NCBI GenBank assembly: GCA_910577475.1
Contig: CAJTLJ010000007.1
Span: 1-64,000, forward strand
DNA: 64,000 nucleotides
DNA from: an uncultured Alistipes sp.
GTDB lineage: Bacteria > Bacteroidota > Bacteroidia > Bacteroidales > Rikenellaceae
Reading direction: 5' to 3'
Shown here: one piece after another, positions 35,967-45,500 of the stretch
Layout: each line of letters begins with the position of its first letter
Numbering within the stretch: position 1 is the stretch's first letter
Translations under genes and position numbers: made by a program
Notes under the pieces: generated by a model
The model's input: the letters and a program-made list of their open reading frames with translations, nothing else
What the model was told of the DNA's origin: nothing
The model's database searches: none

Positions 35967-37244
35967 TTACTCCTCGTACTCCTCGTCATCGGCCGTGCTC
36001 GGCGTGAAATAGGAGTCCTGCGCAGCGTCGTAGCCACCGTTCGGCAGCGAAGCGTCGGGCACGTTGCCGGGATAGCCGTTGGGCGTATTCGCCAGCACCT
36101 CGTCGTCGGTCAGGTAGTCGCTCTGGGCGAACATGATATCTTGATAACGGCTTACCGTCAGCTGGTAGGCGCCGTAGGGATAGGTCCACGACTTGGAGTA
36201 GATGCCGAAGATGGCCAGGATGTCGCCCTTCGCACCGTCGCGCACGACCGGCTTGCCGGCGAAGCGGGAGTAACCGCTGGTGCGGACCACGTAGACACCG
36301 GCTTTGAGCGTGGAGGTCGGCATGGCATTGTCATAGGAGAAGAGCACCGAACCGTAGAGGTTGGTCGCGTTCACATGCTTCTTCGAGTTGAAGGCCCAGG
36401 TGTACCACGGCTTGAAGACGGTCTGGATCGTCGAGGTTCCGACCGGCTTGTAGCGGTCCATCCAGGCGGGATAGATGTTCGTGCCGATCGTGCCGTAGTG
36501 GCAGGTCACGCCCTTGATGAGGACCAGACGGCCCAGCTTGTCGGCGTTGTCCTTGCCGAAGAACTGATCCTTGTTGCTCTCATCGATCACCAGAATGTCG
36601 GTGCCGATCTCCAGCACGGTCTCCTCACCCAGAAGCACGTGGTTCTTCACGTCGGTCTTGTTCTCGATGTTCGAATTGGCGTAGAACTTATGCTCGCCCA
36701 ACTTGTTGAACGAATCGGTAGGTCCGTTGCCGACGGAGAGCATCATGCGGTAGTTGCCGATGAAGAGCCCCTTCAGCTTCACGTATACGTAGTGCGTGGG
36801 CATGGTCTGCGTCCCGGTGTCGAAACGGCCCGTAGGATAGCTCAGGAAGAGACCTGTGCCGAGCTTGATCTCGATGCCGCCGGTCTCGTCGCTCAGGTAG
36901 AGGGTCTTGTAGACATTGCCCTCCTCGTCGTTCGAAATCACCTTACCCTTGATATAGATGTCCGTAGCGTCGGTTCCGCCCACGGATTTCACCACATCGT
37001 CGGTCACCTCCACGTACTTCGTATTGGTGTAGCTGCCCGTATCGCCGTTGTTTTCGAGCGTGTACTGATCGGTGAAGATCTTCTTGGCATCGGCAATGGA
37101 GATTTGGACGGCACCCGACTGCTCCAACGCCTCGTCCGTATAGATCGGGGCGGGAGCCGGAGCGTCGAAATCGTTATAGCAACCCGTTGCCGCAAAAGCT
37201 ACGATCGTCGCTACGCATATTTGAAATATTCTTTTCATAGTCAT
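35967..37244 (-). CDS. DUF5689 surface lipoprotein, partner of the TonB receptor
   Basis: A 425-residue lipoprotein with signal peptide MTMKRIFQICVATIVAFAATGC. Residues about 40-200 form a DUF5689 OB-like domain (VQISIADAKKIF ... DIYIKGKVISNDEEGNVYKTLYLSDETGGIEIKLG ... YVYVKLKGLFIGNY). The C-terminal half continues with KLGRLVLIKGVTCHYG and SRFAGKPVVRDGAKGDILAIFGIYSK and ends in an acidic tail DDEEYEE. It takes the place a SusD protein has in polysaccharide loci: directly behind the receptor, with a 16-base gap. A start six bases downstream is equally possible. It probably binds the ligand at the outer-membrane surface; the ligand itself is not shown by sequence. Confidence 0.86.
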   Translation of the reverse strand: MTMKRIFQICVATIVAFAATGCYNDFDAPAPAPIYTDEALEQSGAVQISIADAKKIFTDQYTLENNGDTGSYTNTKYVEVTDDVVKSVGGTDATDIYIKGKVISNDEEGNVYKTLYLSDETGGIEIKLGTGLFLSYPTGRFDTGTQTMPTHYVYVKLKGLFIGNYRMMLSVGNGPTDSFNKLGEHKFYANSNIENKTDVKNHVLLGEETVLEIGTDILVIDESNKDQFFGKDNADKLGRLVLIKGVTCHYGTIGTNIYPAWMDRYKPVGTSTIQTVFKPWYTWAFNSKKHVNATNLYGSVLFSYDNAMPTSTLKAGVYVVRTSGYSRFAGKPVVRDGAKGDILAIFGIYSKSWTYPYGAYQLTVSRYQDIMFAQSDYLTDDEVLANTPNGYPGNVPDASLPNGGYDAAQDSYFTPSTADDEEYEE

Positions 37245-37260
37245 AAACTTCGTTTTGCGG

Positions 37261-40110
37261 TTAGAAACGGAAATAAACATTCAGATAGTAGGTCGTACCC
37301 AGCATGTAGAAATACTTCGAGTCGAAGGGCGTGTAGTACTGAACCGGGCCGTTCGCCGGATCGACGTAGGTGCGGCGCGAAAGACGCATCTGCTCGTAAC
37401 CGCCGGTGCGGATATCCTGATTGTTGAGGAGGTTCTTCACCTCCAGGCTGAAGCCGAGCTGGTAAAGGCGGTGGATATACCAGGTCTTGCCGACGCTCAG
37501 GTTCAACGTGTAGGCCGAGTCGAAGCGCTCCTGATGGCTCATGCGGTCCAGAGCCGACATCTTCATGGCGGCGGGCAGCTGGGTCTCCGCATCGGCGCGC
37601 AGGATGGACTGGTAGGCGGTCGTGGTGCGGCGGGCCGGGTTCATCGACAGATACATGTTGTCGTAGTAGTTGAAGTCGATCGATGCGAACCAGTTGTGCG
37701 GGCCGCGGTAGTTCAGGCCGACATTGAGGGCGGTCTGCGGAGCGGACTCCACGCGGAAATCGTCCCACAGCACCTTGTCGCGGCTGACGATGGCGGTGCT
37801 GTTGTCGACCGTCTGCACGAAATCGGGATTCGAGGTGTAGCGGTAGTCGCCCAGGCTCAGGGCACCGTTCAGCGAGATGCCGCCCCAGATGGGAGCCGTG
37901 AAACCGACCTCCAGACCGTAGTAGCGCTTGTCGATGCCGCTCATGGCGAAGTTGGTGAACGAGCCGCGCGTATCGTCGTAGAAGGAGATGACCTTCGACT
38001 GGTCGGCGATGGTCGTGTAGTAACCCGAAACGCGGGCCTTGATCCAGGGCAGGTTCAGGTTGTAGGTCAGCTCGGCGCCGAAAATCTTCTCGGTAGAGAG
38101 GCCCGGCGTGACGTCGTTGCGGGTACGGGCCGAGACGAAGGCGTCGCGGAACTGGGGCGCATTCTGGAGGTAGGTCACGTTGGCATTGAGCGCATGGGCA
38201 CCCGAGAAACGGTAGCCGAACTCGCCCTTCACCTTGTAGGTAAGGTGGTTGATCTTCTCCGAATTACCCAGCGAGCTGTAGGGGAACAGACCCTTCATGC
38301 GACGACCCTGGCGCCACATGTTCGAGAAGCCGACCTCGCCGCCGACGTTCATCGAAAAACCGCCGAAAGCGGCGTTGTACATGGCCCAGATCTGGCCCTG
38401 GCGCAGGAAAGCGTAGTAGTCGTAGTTGAACTTGTCGCCCTCGCCGACACGGGGAGCTGTGCGGCCGTTCTCCAGATAGGCCAGCAGGTCGTTCTGGTAG
38501 TTGAACTCGTTTTCGGCCTTGTCGCGCTCGGCGAACTTGTCGATGTCGAGCAGGTACTCGCCGCCCAGCAGGTCCTTCACCTCGTCGTAATACTCCGTGC
38601 GGTTGACGCGGGTGGCGATACCACCGCGCAGGGTGGACTGGTTGCGGAACGAGTGTGCGATCTGAGCCGCGAAGTTGAAGTCGATCTGATCGGTGTGACG
38701 CTCCTCGATATAGGCGTTGGCCGATTTGCCCTCGGCGGCGCGCATGTAGTTCTTCTGCGTCAGACCGTCGTAGTCGATCATCCCCTTGTCGGGATCGTTC
38801 ACCCACTGGAAATAGGACTTGTGGAACTCATTGTAGCGGGTATCCTGATCGAAGCCGTCGGGAATCACGCCGTCGGCCGGAGCATCGCCCTCGTACATGC
38901 CGTTGAGCCAGTAGCTCGGCAGGTAGCGGTAGTAGTCGGGACGGGGATCGTCGCCGTTCATCCACGAGAGAGCCGAGTAGCCGTTCTTACCGAAGCGGAC
39001 CGAAGCGGTGGCCGAGAGCTTGGTGCGGTCCGAGATGTCGAAACCGTAGGTCAGCATGGCGATCGGCTCGTGGTAGTTGCGCACACGGCTGTTGCGGAGC
39101 TTGCCGGCCTGACGGCCCACGTTGGGGTTGTAGTAGGGATCGTCGAGCAGGTAGTAGGCCTCCTGGGTCGAAGCCTGCTGGGCGCCGCGCTCGGTGGGAG
39201 CGCCCAGAACGGTCAGCCCCAGCCGGTGACGGTCGCCGCCGAAGAGCTTCTCGGCCGAGGCGAAGTAACCGAAGGCGTTGTAGTACACGCCGTCCACGTA
39301 GCCGTTGCCGCCCTGACGGGTCGAGAACGAGAAGGCGTAGGACCAGCCGTTGTCGAGCTGACCCGACGCATAGGAGAGCATCAGACGGAAACGGTACATC
39401 GAGTTGCCGTTCACGACGCTGGCGCGGAATCCCTTGCGCATCTGCGAAGCGCGGGCGTTGACATTGGTCGTGCCGCCGATGCCGTCCACGCCGAAGCCCG
39501 ACGAGGCGAGGCCCGAGGTGGTCTCCTGGTTACGGGTGGCATCGTTCAGACCGCTCCACAGCGACCAGGGGCCGTAGCCCGTCATGGCATCGTTGAAGCG
39601 GATGCCGTTCAGGTAGATGCTCGAGTACTGCGAATCGTAGCCGCGGACATTGAAACGCATCTCGCTGAACTTGTAGGAGGCGATGTTGTTGAAGATGTCC
39701 TTCGAGGCCGACAGCGACGAAGGCAGTGCGGCGGCATCGGTCGCCGTATCGCTGTCGAACTCGGCGAAGACGGCATCGTCGATCATAGCCTGCTGGGCAT
39801 CGGGAACGAGCGATACGGTATTGATGTCGCGAACCATCTTCTCCACGCGGACGGTGATGTTCGAGGTTTCGAACTCGGGAGCCTCTATCGAAAGGCGGTA
39901 GTCACCTGCGGCGAGATCCTCGAAGCGGAAATTACCCTCCGCATCGGTAGTGGTCGAGAGCCCCAGGGACTCGATGGCCACCTTCACGTTGCTCAAGGCA
40001 GTGCGGCCTTCGCGCGAGACGACGCGGCCCTTCACGCCACCGTTCTGAGCCAGAGCGGTGAGCGATGCTGCGGAGAGCACCAACAGAATAAGTAGTTGTT
40101 TAATCTTCAT
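37261..40110 (-). CDS. TonB-dependent receptor with carboxypeptidase-regulatory-like domain
   Basis: A 949-residue outer-membrane receptor. Signal peptide to about residue 22 (LTALAQ). An Ig-like regulatory domain (about 24-100, VKGRVVSREGRTALSNVKVAI ... GNFRFEDLAAGDYRLSI). A plug (about 110-230, FNNIASYKFSEMRFNVRGYDSQYSSIYLNGIRFND ... GLNDATRN ... GVDGIGGTTNVNARA). Then a 22-strand barrel to the final aromatic residue (YYLNVYFRF). It is not the usual SusC type, since the SusC signature motifs are absent and no SusD lies beside it. The neighbours are two exported nucleases and a DUF5689 lipoprotein. Import of nuclease products is the simplest reading, but is an inference. Confidence 0.92.
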   Translation of the reverse strand: MKIKQLLILLVLSAASLTALAQNGGVKGRVVSREGRTALSNVKVAIESLGLSTTTDAEGNFRFEDLAAGDYRLSIEAPEFETSNITVRVEKMVRDINTVSLVPDAQQAMIDDAVFAEFDSDTATDAAALPSSLSASKDIFNNIASYKFSEMRFNVRGYDSQYSSIYLNGIRFNDAMTGYGPWSLWSGLNDATRNQETTSGLASSGFGVDGIGGTTNVNARASQMRKGFRASVVNGNSMYRFRLMLSYASGQLDNGWSYAFSFSTRQGGNGYVDGVYYNAFGYFASAEKLFGGDRHRLGLTVLGAPTERGAQQASTQEAYYLLDDPYYNPNVGRQAGKLRNSRVRNYHEPIAMLTYGFDISDRTKLSATASVRFGKNGYSALSWMNGDDPRPDYYRYLPSYWLNGMYEGDAPADGVIPDGFDQDTRYNEFHKSYFQWVNDPDKGMIDYDGLTQKNYMRAAEGKSANAYIEERHTDQIDFNFAAQIAHSFRNQSTLRGGIATRVNRTEYYDEVKDLLGGEYLLDIDKFAERDKAENEFNYQNDLLAYLENGRTAPRVGEGDKFNYDYYAFLRQGQIWAMYNAAFGGFSMNVGGEVGFSNMWRQGRRMKGLFPYSSLGNSEKINHLTYKVKGEFGYRFSGAHALNANVTYLQNAPQFRDAFVSARTRNDVTPGLSTEKIFGAELTYNLNLPWIKARVSGYYTTIADQSKVISFYDDTRGSFTNFAMSGIDKRYYGLEVGFTAPIWGGISLNGALSLGDYRYTSNPDFVQTVDNSTAIVSRDKVLWDDFRVESAPQTALNVGLNYRGPHNWFASIDFNYYDNMYLSMNPARRTTTAYQSILRADAETQLPAAMKMSALDRMSHQERFDSAYTLNLSVGKTWYIHRLYQLGFSLEVKNLLNNQDIRTGGYEQMRLSRRTYVDPANGPVQYYTPFDSKYFYMLGTTYYLNVYFRF

Positions 40111-40135
40111 AAATAAAAGTTATAAATTGTTTTCT

Positions 40136-41188
40136 TTACTTGCCGATATAGATGAATACGGGGAAGTGGTCGCTGTAGCCGCCCTGGAAATTGTTTCCCA
40201 CGAAGGTGCGCAGCGGATAACCCTTATACTGCCCCTCCTTCTGCAGGAGGTAGGGACGACGGAAGATGTTGCCGTAGAACTTCTTGTTCTCGCCGCGCTG
40301 GAGCTTCAGCGCTCCGGTGGAGCCGGTAGCCAGGTTCTCCGATACGACGATATTGTCGAAGAGGTTCCACGCATCCTGATAGGCCAGCGTACCGTAACCG
40401 GCCTTCAGCAGGTTGACGTAGGGGTTGTAATAGCCGCCTGCGGGGATTTTCTTGATATCGCCCGTGGCGCCCAGCGTCTCGACGAGACTCTTGTCGGTGG
40501 CGTCGTCGTTCATGTCGCCCATCATCACCACCTTCGTGGCCGGATTGAGCCGGCGCACCGAGTCGGCCGCATCGCGCATGATCTCGGCGGCACGCTCGCG
40601 CAGAGGCGAGGACTGCTCCTTGCCGCCCAGACGCGAAGGCCAGTGGGCGACCATGAAATAGAAAGGTTCGCCCTCGATGGTGCCCCACATGGTGACGATA
40701 TCGCGGGTGCGGAAGTCCGGACGACCCTCGATCGTGTAGGGAATGGCTGCCGAACCCTCCAGCCGGAAGACGTCGGCGCGATAGACGAACGCGACGTCGA
40801 CGCCGCGGCGGTCGGGCGAGTCGTAGTGGCAGATCCGGTAGCGGGCCGGGGCGAGCTTGCGCATCGACACGAGGTCCTCCAGCACGGAGCGGTTCTCGAT
40901 CTCCGACACGCCGATCACGACGGGATAGTCGGCCACGGAGAGCCGGTCGCCCATACCGACGGCCGTAATGTCGGCCAACACCTTCTCGATGTTGCCCAGC
41001 TTCTTGTTATACTTGGCTGTATTCCACTTCTTGGGGCCCTCGGGCGTGAACTCGTCGTCGAGCTTCTCGGGATCGTTGATCGTGTCGAAGAGGTTCTCCA
41101 GGTTGTAGAAGACCACTTTGTAGGGCTTCTGGGCGAAGCAGGCCAGCATCAGCGCTGCGAAAATGCCGGTAAAAAGCAGTTTTTTCAT
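40136..41188 (-). CDS. Exported endonuclease/exonuclease/phosphatase (EEP) family protein
   Basis: A 350-residue exported enzyme with N-terminal hydrophobic segment MKKLLFTGIFAALMLACFAQ; either signal peptidase I cleavage after FAQ or a lipobox at Cys17 is possible. The EEP fold is marked by YNLENLFD (metal-binding Glu31), VSEIENRSVLEDL, SPDRRGVDVAFVYR, VAHWPSRLGGKEQ (catalytic His), GDMNDDATDKS and the terminal SDHFPVFIYIGK. Members hydrolyse phosphodiester bonds in nucleic acids or lipids. Sitting 11 bases downstream of the NUC nuclease gene and 25 bases ahead of the receptor gene, it fits a nucleic-acid processing step at the cell surface or in the periplasm. Confidence 0.9.
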   Translation of the reverse strand: MKKLLFTGIFAALMLACFAQKPYKVVFYNLENLFDTINDPEKLDDEFTPEGPKKWNTAKYNKKLGNIEKVLADITAVGMGDRLSVADYPVVIGVSEIENRSVLEDLVSMRKLAPARYRICHYDSPDRRGVDVAFVYRADVFRLEGSAAIPYTIEGRPDFRTRDIVTMWGTIEGEPFYFMVAHWPSRLGGKEQSSPLRERAAEIMRDAADSVRRLNPATKVVMMGDMNDDATDKSLVETLGATGDIKKIPAGGYYNPYVNLLKAGYGTLAYQDAWNLFDNIVVSENLATGSTGALKLQRGENKKFYGNIFRRPYLLQKEGQYKGYPLRTFVGNNFQGGYSDHFPVFIYIGK

Positions 41189-41199
41189 ATAGGGTTTTA

Positions 41200-42423
41200 T
41201 TAATTGATTCCGAAATCCGAGGGGTTGTTCTGCGCCTTGACCTGCTCGGCGATCTTTTCGTCGAGCATCGGGAAGAACTTGAAGCCGGTCTTGCGCTCGA
41301 TCTCCGACACGCTGACGGTGTAGTCGCGCAGGTTGCCGCTGTTGCTCGACGAGGCGTTCGCGGCCCAGTAGCCGATGGCCTTGAGCTGCGAAGCGTCCGT
41401 GATCTGGTCGATCCGTTTGCCGGTGCGGCCGCTGCGGGTGCGCAGAATGACCTTGAAGCAGTATTCGGGAGCGGCGATCCGCTTGCCGTTCTGGTCGGTG
41501 GCGTAGCCGCGCGTACCCCAGTTGCCCGTCACGCAGTAGAGCGTGTCGCTGCACGCCTGAGCCGTGCAGACCTGCTCCATCGACCCCCACAGACCGCTGT
41601 TGAAGGTGCTGTTCTGGGGCATGATGTTGGTGGAGTAGAAGGTCTGGGCGTTCATCTCGGACGAAGCCTGCACATAGCGGTGGTTCGACATGCACTGATG
41701 GCCGCGGATATAGCCGCCCTGATAGGAGCGTCCGTCGAGGTCGGCCTGCTGGTTGGTCGGCACCTTGGGGTCGTAAGCCCAGGCATTGGAGCGGACGTAG
41801 GGAGCCTCCATATAGCTGCTGTGGATGGGATAGGCCACCCAGCGGGCGATGCACTCCTTCGTGTCGTAAAGCATCGTGAAGTTGCGGACCTTGCGGCCGT
41901 CCTTACCGGTGCAGTAGTGGTCCACGATCGTCTGGTTGGAGCCGGTTTGACATACGGGGAGCTCGGCCCAGGCTCTATTGAAGCTCACGGACGAGCTGCC
42001 GGCCGCCTGGTGTACGGTCAGCGAATAGCTTTCGCCCGTGGAGAAAATCACGGAGATACGCGCCGTGCGCGCGGCCGACTGATTCGCGGCGAGATAGATC
42101 TTTTCCGACTGCATGGCGGCTGCCATGACGGCGGTTTTTTCCGTAGACTGGTGCAGACGCGAGGTCCAGCACCACGATCCGCCCTCGGTCACGGAGATGG
42201 TATAGGAGGTACCGGCCGGAGCGGAGAAATCGAGCATCAGATCGCCCTCGAAACTGCCGACGGCGGATTCCGTCGTACCGGAAGCGCGGAACGCGACGCT
42301 CGCCGATGTATCGTCAGGACGCACCTCCTCGGAATCGCTTCCGCAGGCACACATATACAATATAAGTGCTATCGCGCAGATAACACCGTCGAAGATCCTG
42401 TGATACAATTTCGTTAATTTCAT
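41200..42423 (-). CDS. DNA/RNA non-specific endonuclease (NUC family) lipoprotein with BACON-like domain
   Basis: A 407-residue lipoprotein; hydrophobic segment with lipobox near Cys25/Cys27 (ILYMCAC). Residues about 40-142 form a BACON-like domain (TISVTEGGSWCWTSRL ... TARISVIFSTGESYSLTVHQA). The NUC domain (about 165-400) has YIRGHQCMSN with catalytic His242 in the place of the classical DRGH, and the metal-binding Asn271 in MPQNSTFNSGLW. The first residue of the motif is Ile instead of Asp, a common variant in Bacteroidota. It is expected to cut DNA and RNA outside the cell. The first gene after an intrinsic terminator, so its expression may depend on readthrough or a separate start. Confidence 0.92.
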   Translation of the reverse strand: MKLTKLYHRIFDGVICAIALILYMCACGSDSEEVRPDDTSASVAFRASGTTESAVGSFEGDLMLDFSAPAGTSYTISVTEGGSWCWTSRLHQSTEKTAVMAAAMQSEKIYLAANQSAARTARISVIFSTGESYSLTVHQAAGSSSVSFNRAWAELPVCQTGSNQTIVDHYCTGKDGRKVRNFTMLYDTKECIARWVAYPIHSSYMEAPYVRSNAWAYDPKVPTNQQADLDGRSYQGGYIRGHQCMSNHRYVQASSEMNAQTFYSTNIMPQNSTFNSGLWGSMEQVCTAQACSDTLYCVTGNWGTRGYATDQNGKRIAAPEYCFKVILRTRSGRTGKRIDQITDASQLKAIGYWAANASSSNSGNLRDYTVSVSEIERKTGFKFFPMLDEKIAEQVKAQNNPSDFGIN

Positions 42424-42446
42424 CCTGAAAAAATAAAAAAGTTGTA

Positions 42447-42491
42447 AAATAAAAAACGGCTCCCGGAGGTCACTCCCTGCCGGGAGCCGTG
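42447..42491 (-). terminator. Terminator between the modular lipoprotein and the nuclease gene
   Basis: The reverse strand forms ACGGCTCCCGG/CCGGGAGCCGT with a 13-base loop, followed by TTTTTTATTTT. It interrupts an otherwise colinear five-gene locus and may set a lower level of the enzyme and receptor genes. Confidence 0.9.
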
Positions 42492-42510
42492 AAAAATTGC
42501 GGTCAGACGA

Positions 42511-45500
42511 TTACTCGCATTCAACCTGGATGCCGGTCAGATAGACGGCACCGCCGACGGCACGAATCATGAACTGCTTCAGATTCTTGCCCGTAAGGTC
42601 TACGGTCAGAGGTGCGGTAGAACCCTTGACGGTATTTTCCGAATAGGCATAGGCGGCAGCCTTCACCTCATCGATGGACTGACCCGTATATTCGAAATCG
42701 ACGGGCAGGATAGCGATTACGCGATTGTCGGTCGTTTCGCTCTGGGGCGTAAAGGTTACTTTGGTAGCATTGCCGCTCAATACGGGCGAAAGGACATGGG
42801 ACTTGGCTGCACTCTTGGTCGGAGTCGTATTCCATCCCAACTGGAGACGGGTAGCGTTACCGGCCATGAAGCCTTTCCAGTTGCTACCGTCGGCAGCCGT
42901 GAAATCGACATCGTTATACTGATTGTTGAAGCTGCCTACCATCGAAGCGATATCGGTCTGCGTCAACACGGCACCCTTTGCAGGCGTCGGGTCGACCGGA
43001 TCCACCGGATCGACAGGATCAACGGGAGTTCCCCCCCCCTGGCCGCCGATAATCACTTTGGCGACACGGCGATGACCGCCCTGCTTGCCATCCGATTTCT
43101 TTCCGGCAATCTGGAAAACCACCGACGAGGCATCGCCTGTCCAGACAGGCTCCGCATAGGTGGCTTTGTCGGTCGTGATCGCGTTATCGTTGCCGTTCGC
43201 CTTGTCGGTCTCGGCGAATACGAGTTCGATCTTCTTCAGGGACGCACCCGAAACGGTCATCGTGCTGCCGGCATAGAGGCGGAGAGCTGCTCCGTTCACA
43301 TAATACTTGGCACCGCCCGTACCGGTACCCTTGTCGAAAGTCAGCGTAATGCCGTCCTGCGTCAGCGTGGTAACCTCGCCTGCATCGGTCAGGTTCTTAG
43401 AGGTGAAATCGATGGTGATCTCACTGCCGGGATTCGGATTCCCCCCCCCGGCAACCTGCGAAAGGGCGACCGTCTTGTAGTCCACGACCTCGCTGCCCTT
43501 CATCAGGTTGATCGTCAGGACACCCGAAATCGCGTTAGCAGTCGTATTGGCCGCAGCCGTAACCGAGACCTTGCCGTCTGCTTCGACAGCGGTGAACTGC
43601 GCGTTGTCAGCCGAAACCGCCAGCGTGCAGTCTGCGGCGTCAGCCACCGTTACGATTACCTCCTTGCTCTCCCCGGCAGCCGCGAACGACAGCGAAGCGG
43701 GGTTGACCGAAACGATACGGGGTTCAGCGGGCTGCTCGCCGGCCTCGAAGCGGGCACCGGTCAGACCGGCGAAGTCCGAAGCCTCGGCGAAGATGATCTG
43801 CATCACGCCGTTGTTGATCGACGAAATACCCTTGATCGTACCCGAACCCTGCGCTACGGCCTCAGCGCCGTAGGTGGCGTACTTCGACGAGAAGACGTAG
43901 AAGTTGCGGCCCGACTTGCTGACCATCTGGATGCTCGTGTGAGCACCGCCGGACACCCAGGTCTTGTCGAGGTCGAGATCGGAAACCTGAACGTTCTCGA
44001 TGGCTACGTACTGGCCCTCGTACTTGTTGGCCAGAAAATCGTCGACCGATACGGTCTTGGCCTCGACGGCATTGCCCTCCGAGAGTTTCGTAACATTGGC
44101 AAGAGCGAGACCGCTGATCTGAACGGCGCCGTTGAAGTTGCCTACCTTCAGACCGGAGAGATCGATCTGCACCTTGTCGCCGAACTTGAACTCGTGGTTG
44201 GCAGCGCAATAGAACTGCAGACCGGCCGTAGCATCCTGAACGTACAGACCTTTCTTCGAGGTCAGGTTGTTCAGCTCGGCATTGGAGATAACGATACCCT
44301 CGATCTTGGCGCTCTCGATCGTAGCGCCCTGACCCAGCTTCAGAATGTCGGCGATAGGAGTCGCATCGCCGGGCTCGGGACCGGGGCCAGGACCGGGGTT
44401 TTCACCGCCGTTGCCACCGTTGACGATGATCTTGACGATGCGGCGGTTACCGCCCTGCTTGCCGGCATCGGTCGACTGCTCGCCGCGAACGCCGTCGATG
44501 GTGAACTTCACGGAGTTGGCGCTACCCTCCCACTTGGGCTCGGTATAGGTCGGCACATCGGTCGTGATCTTGTTGAAGTCGTACTCCTTCTCGGCGAATA
44601 CGATCTCGATGCTTGTCAGCGTACCGCCCGTAACCGTGATGGTATTGTTTGCATAGAAACGAACGGCCGAACCGCTGTCGTACCACTTGGGACCATTGCT
44701 GTTGCCGCCCTTGTCGAAGGTCAGCGTATAGCCGTCCTTCTCGATCGTAGCGGGCAGCTCATCCTGATTGGCATAGCCCATCGCCGAGAAATCGAACGTC
44801 ACGCCATCCGTAGGATCGGGACCCGGACCCGGGCCCGGGTTCTCGCCGCCCTCGCCCAGCTCGTAAAGGAAGGGCATCGCACCGCGGGCATCCGCATAGG
44901 AGCCGAACGACGAATACTGGGCATCGAACTGCATGTACTTGTTGACGTTGGCATTCAGAATCTTGAACGTACCGTCGGTCTGGGGCTCGATGGAGAAGAT
45001 CTGACCCTCGGTCGGAGCAGCGTCGAGGTTGAAGCTGTCGAAATCACCGGTCTGGATCAGATAGCGGTTGTCGGACTGGAGAATGGTGTAACCGCCGTCG
45101 GCAGCCGTCAGCGTGAAGGCATCCTCCAGCGAGCTTACGGTGATCTTGCCGTCGACATCCGACACGGCGTCCACCTGCAGGTAACCGTAGTTCGTCGAGA
45201 TATATTTGGCCTTCTTGCCGTCGGCCACGATCAGATACTTCTTGCCGCTCGTGACGTTCGAAACCTTCGTAAAGGTGTAGGTGTCGCCGGGGCCGGGATT
45301 CTCGCCGCCGCCGAGCACGGCGCCTTCGCCGCCCTCGTAGAGCTTCAGGTCGTCGACGCGCAGGGTCGTACCGCCCGTGAAGCCGGACCAACGGAAGGCC
45401 AGCTCACCGGTCTGGACGTCGGCAGGCAGCTTGAACATGGCGGTGCACTGGTGCCATGCGGCCGAGCCGTTGAGCGCCATTACCGAGTAGGCGACGGGGT

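Noticed and set aside
37261..40110. Polysaccharide utilisation locus with SusC
   Set aside because: No SusD homologue, glycoside hydrolase, polysaccharide lyase or hybrid two-component sensor is adjacent, and the receptor lacks the SusC-specific signature.
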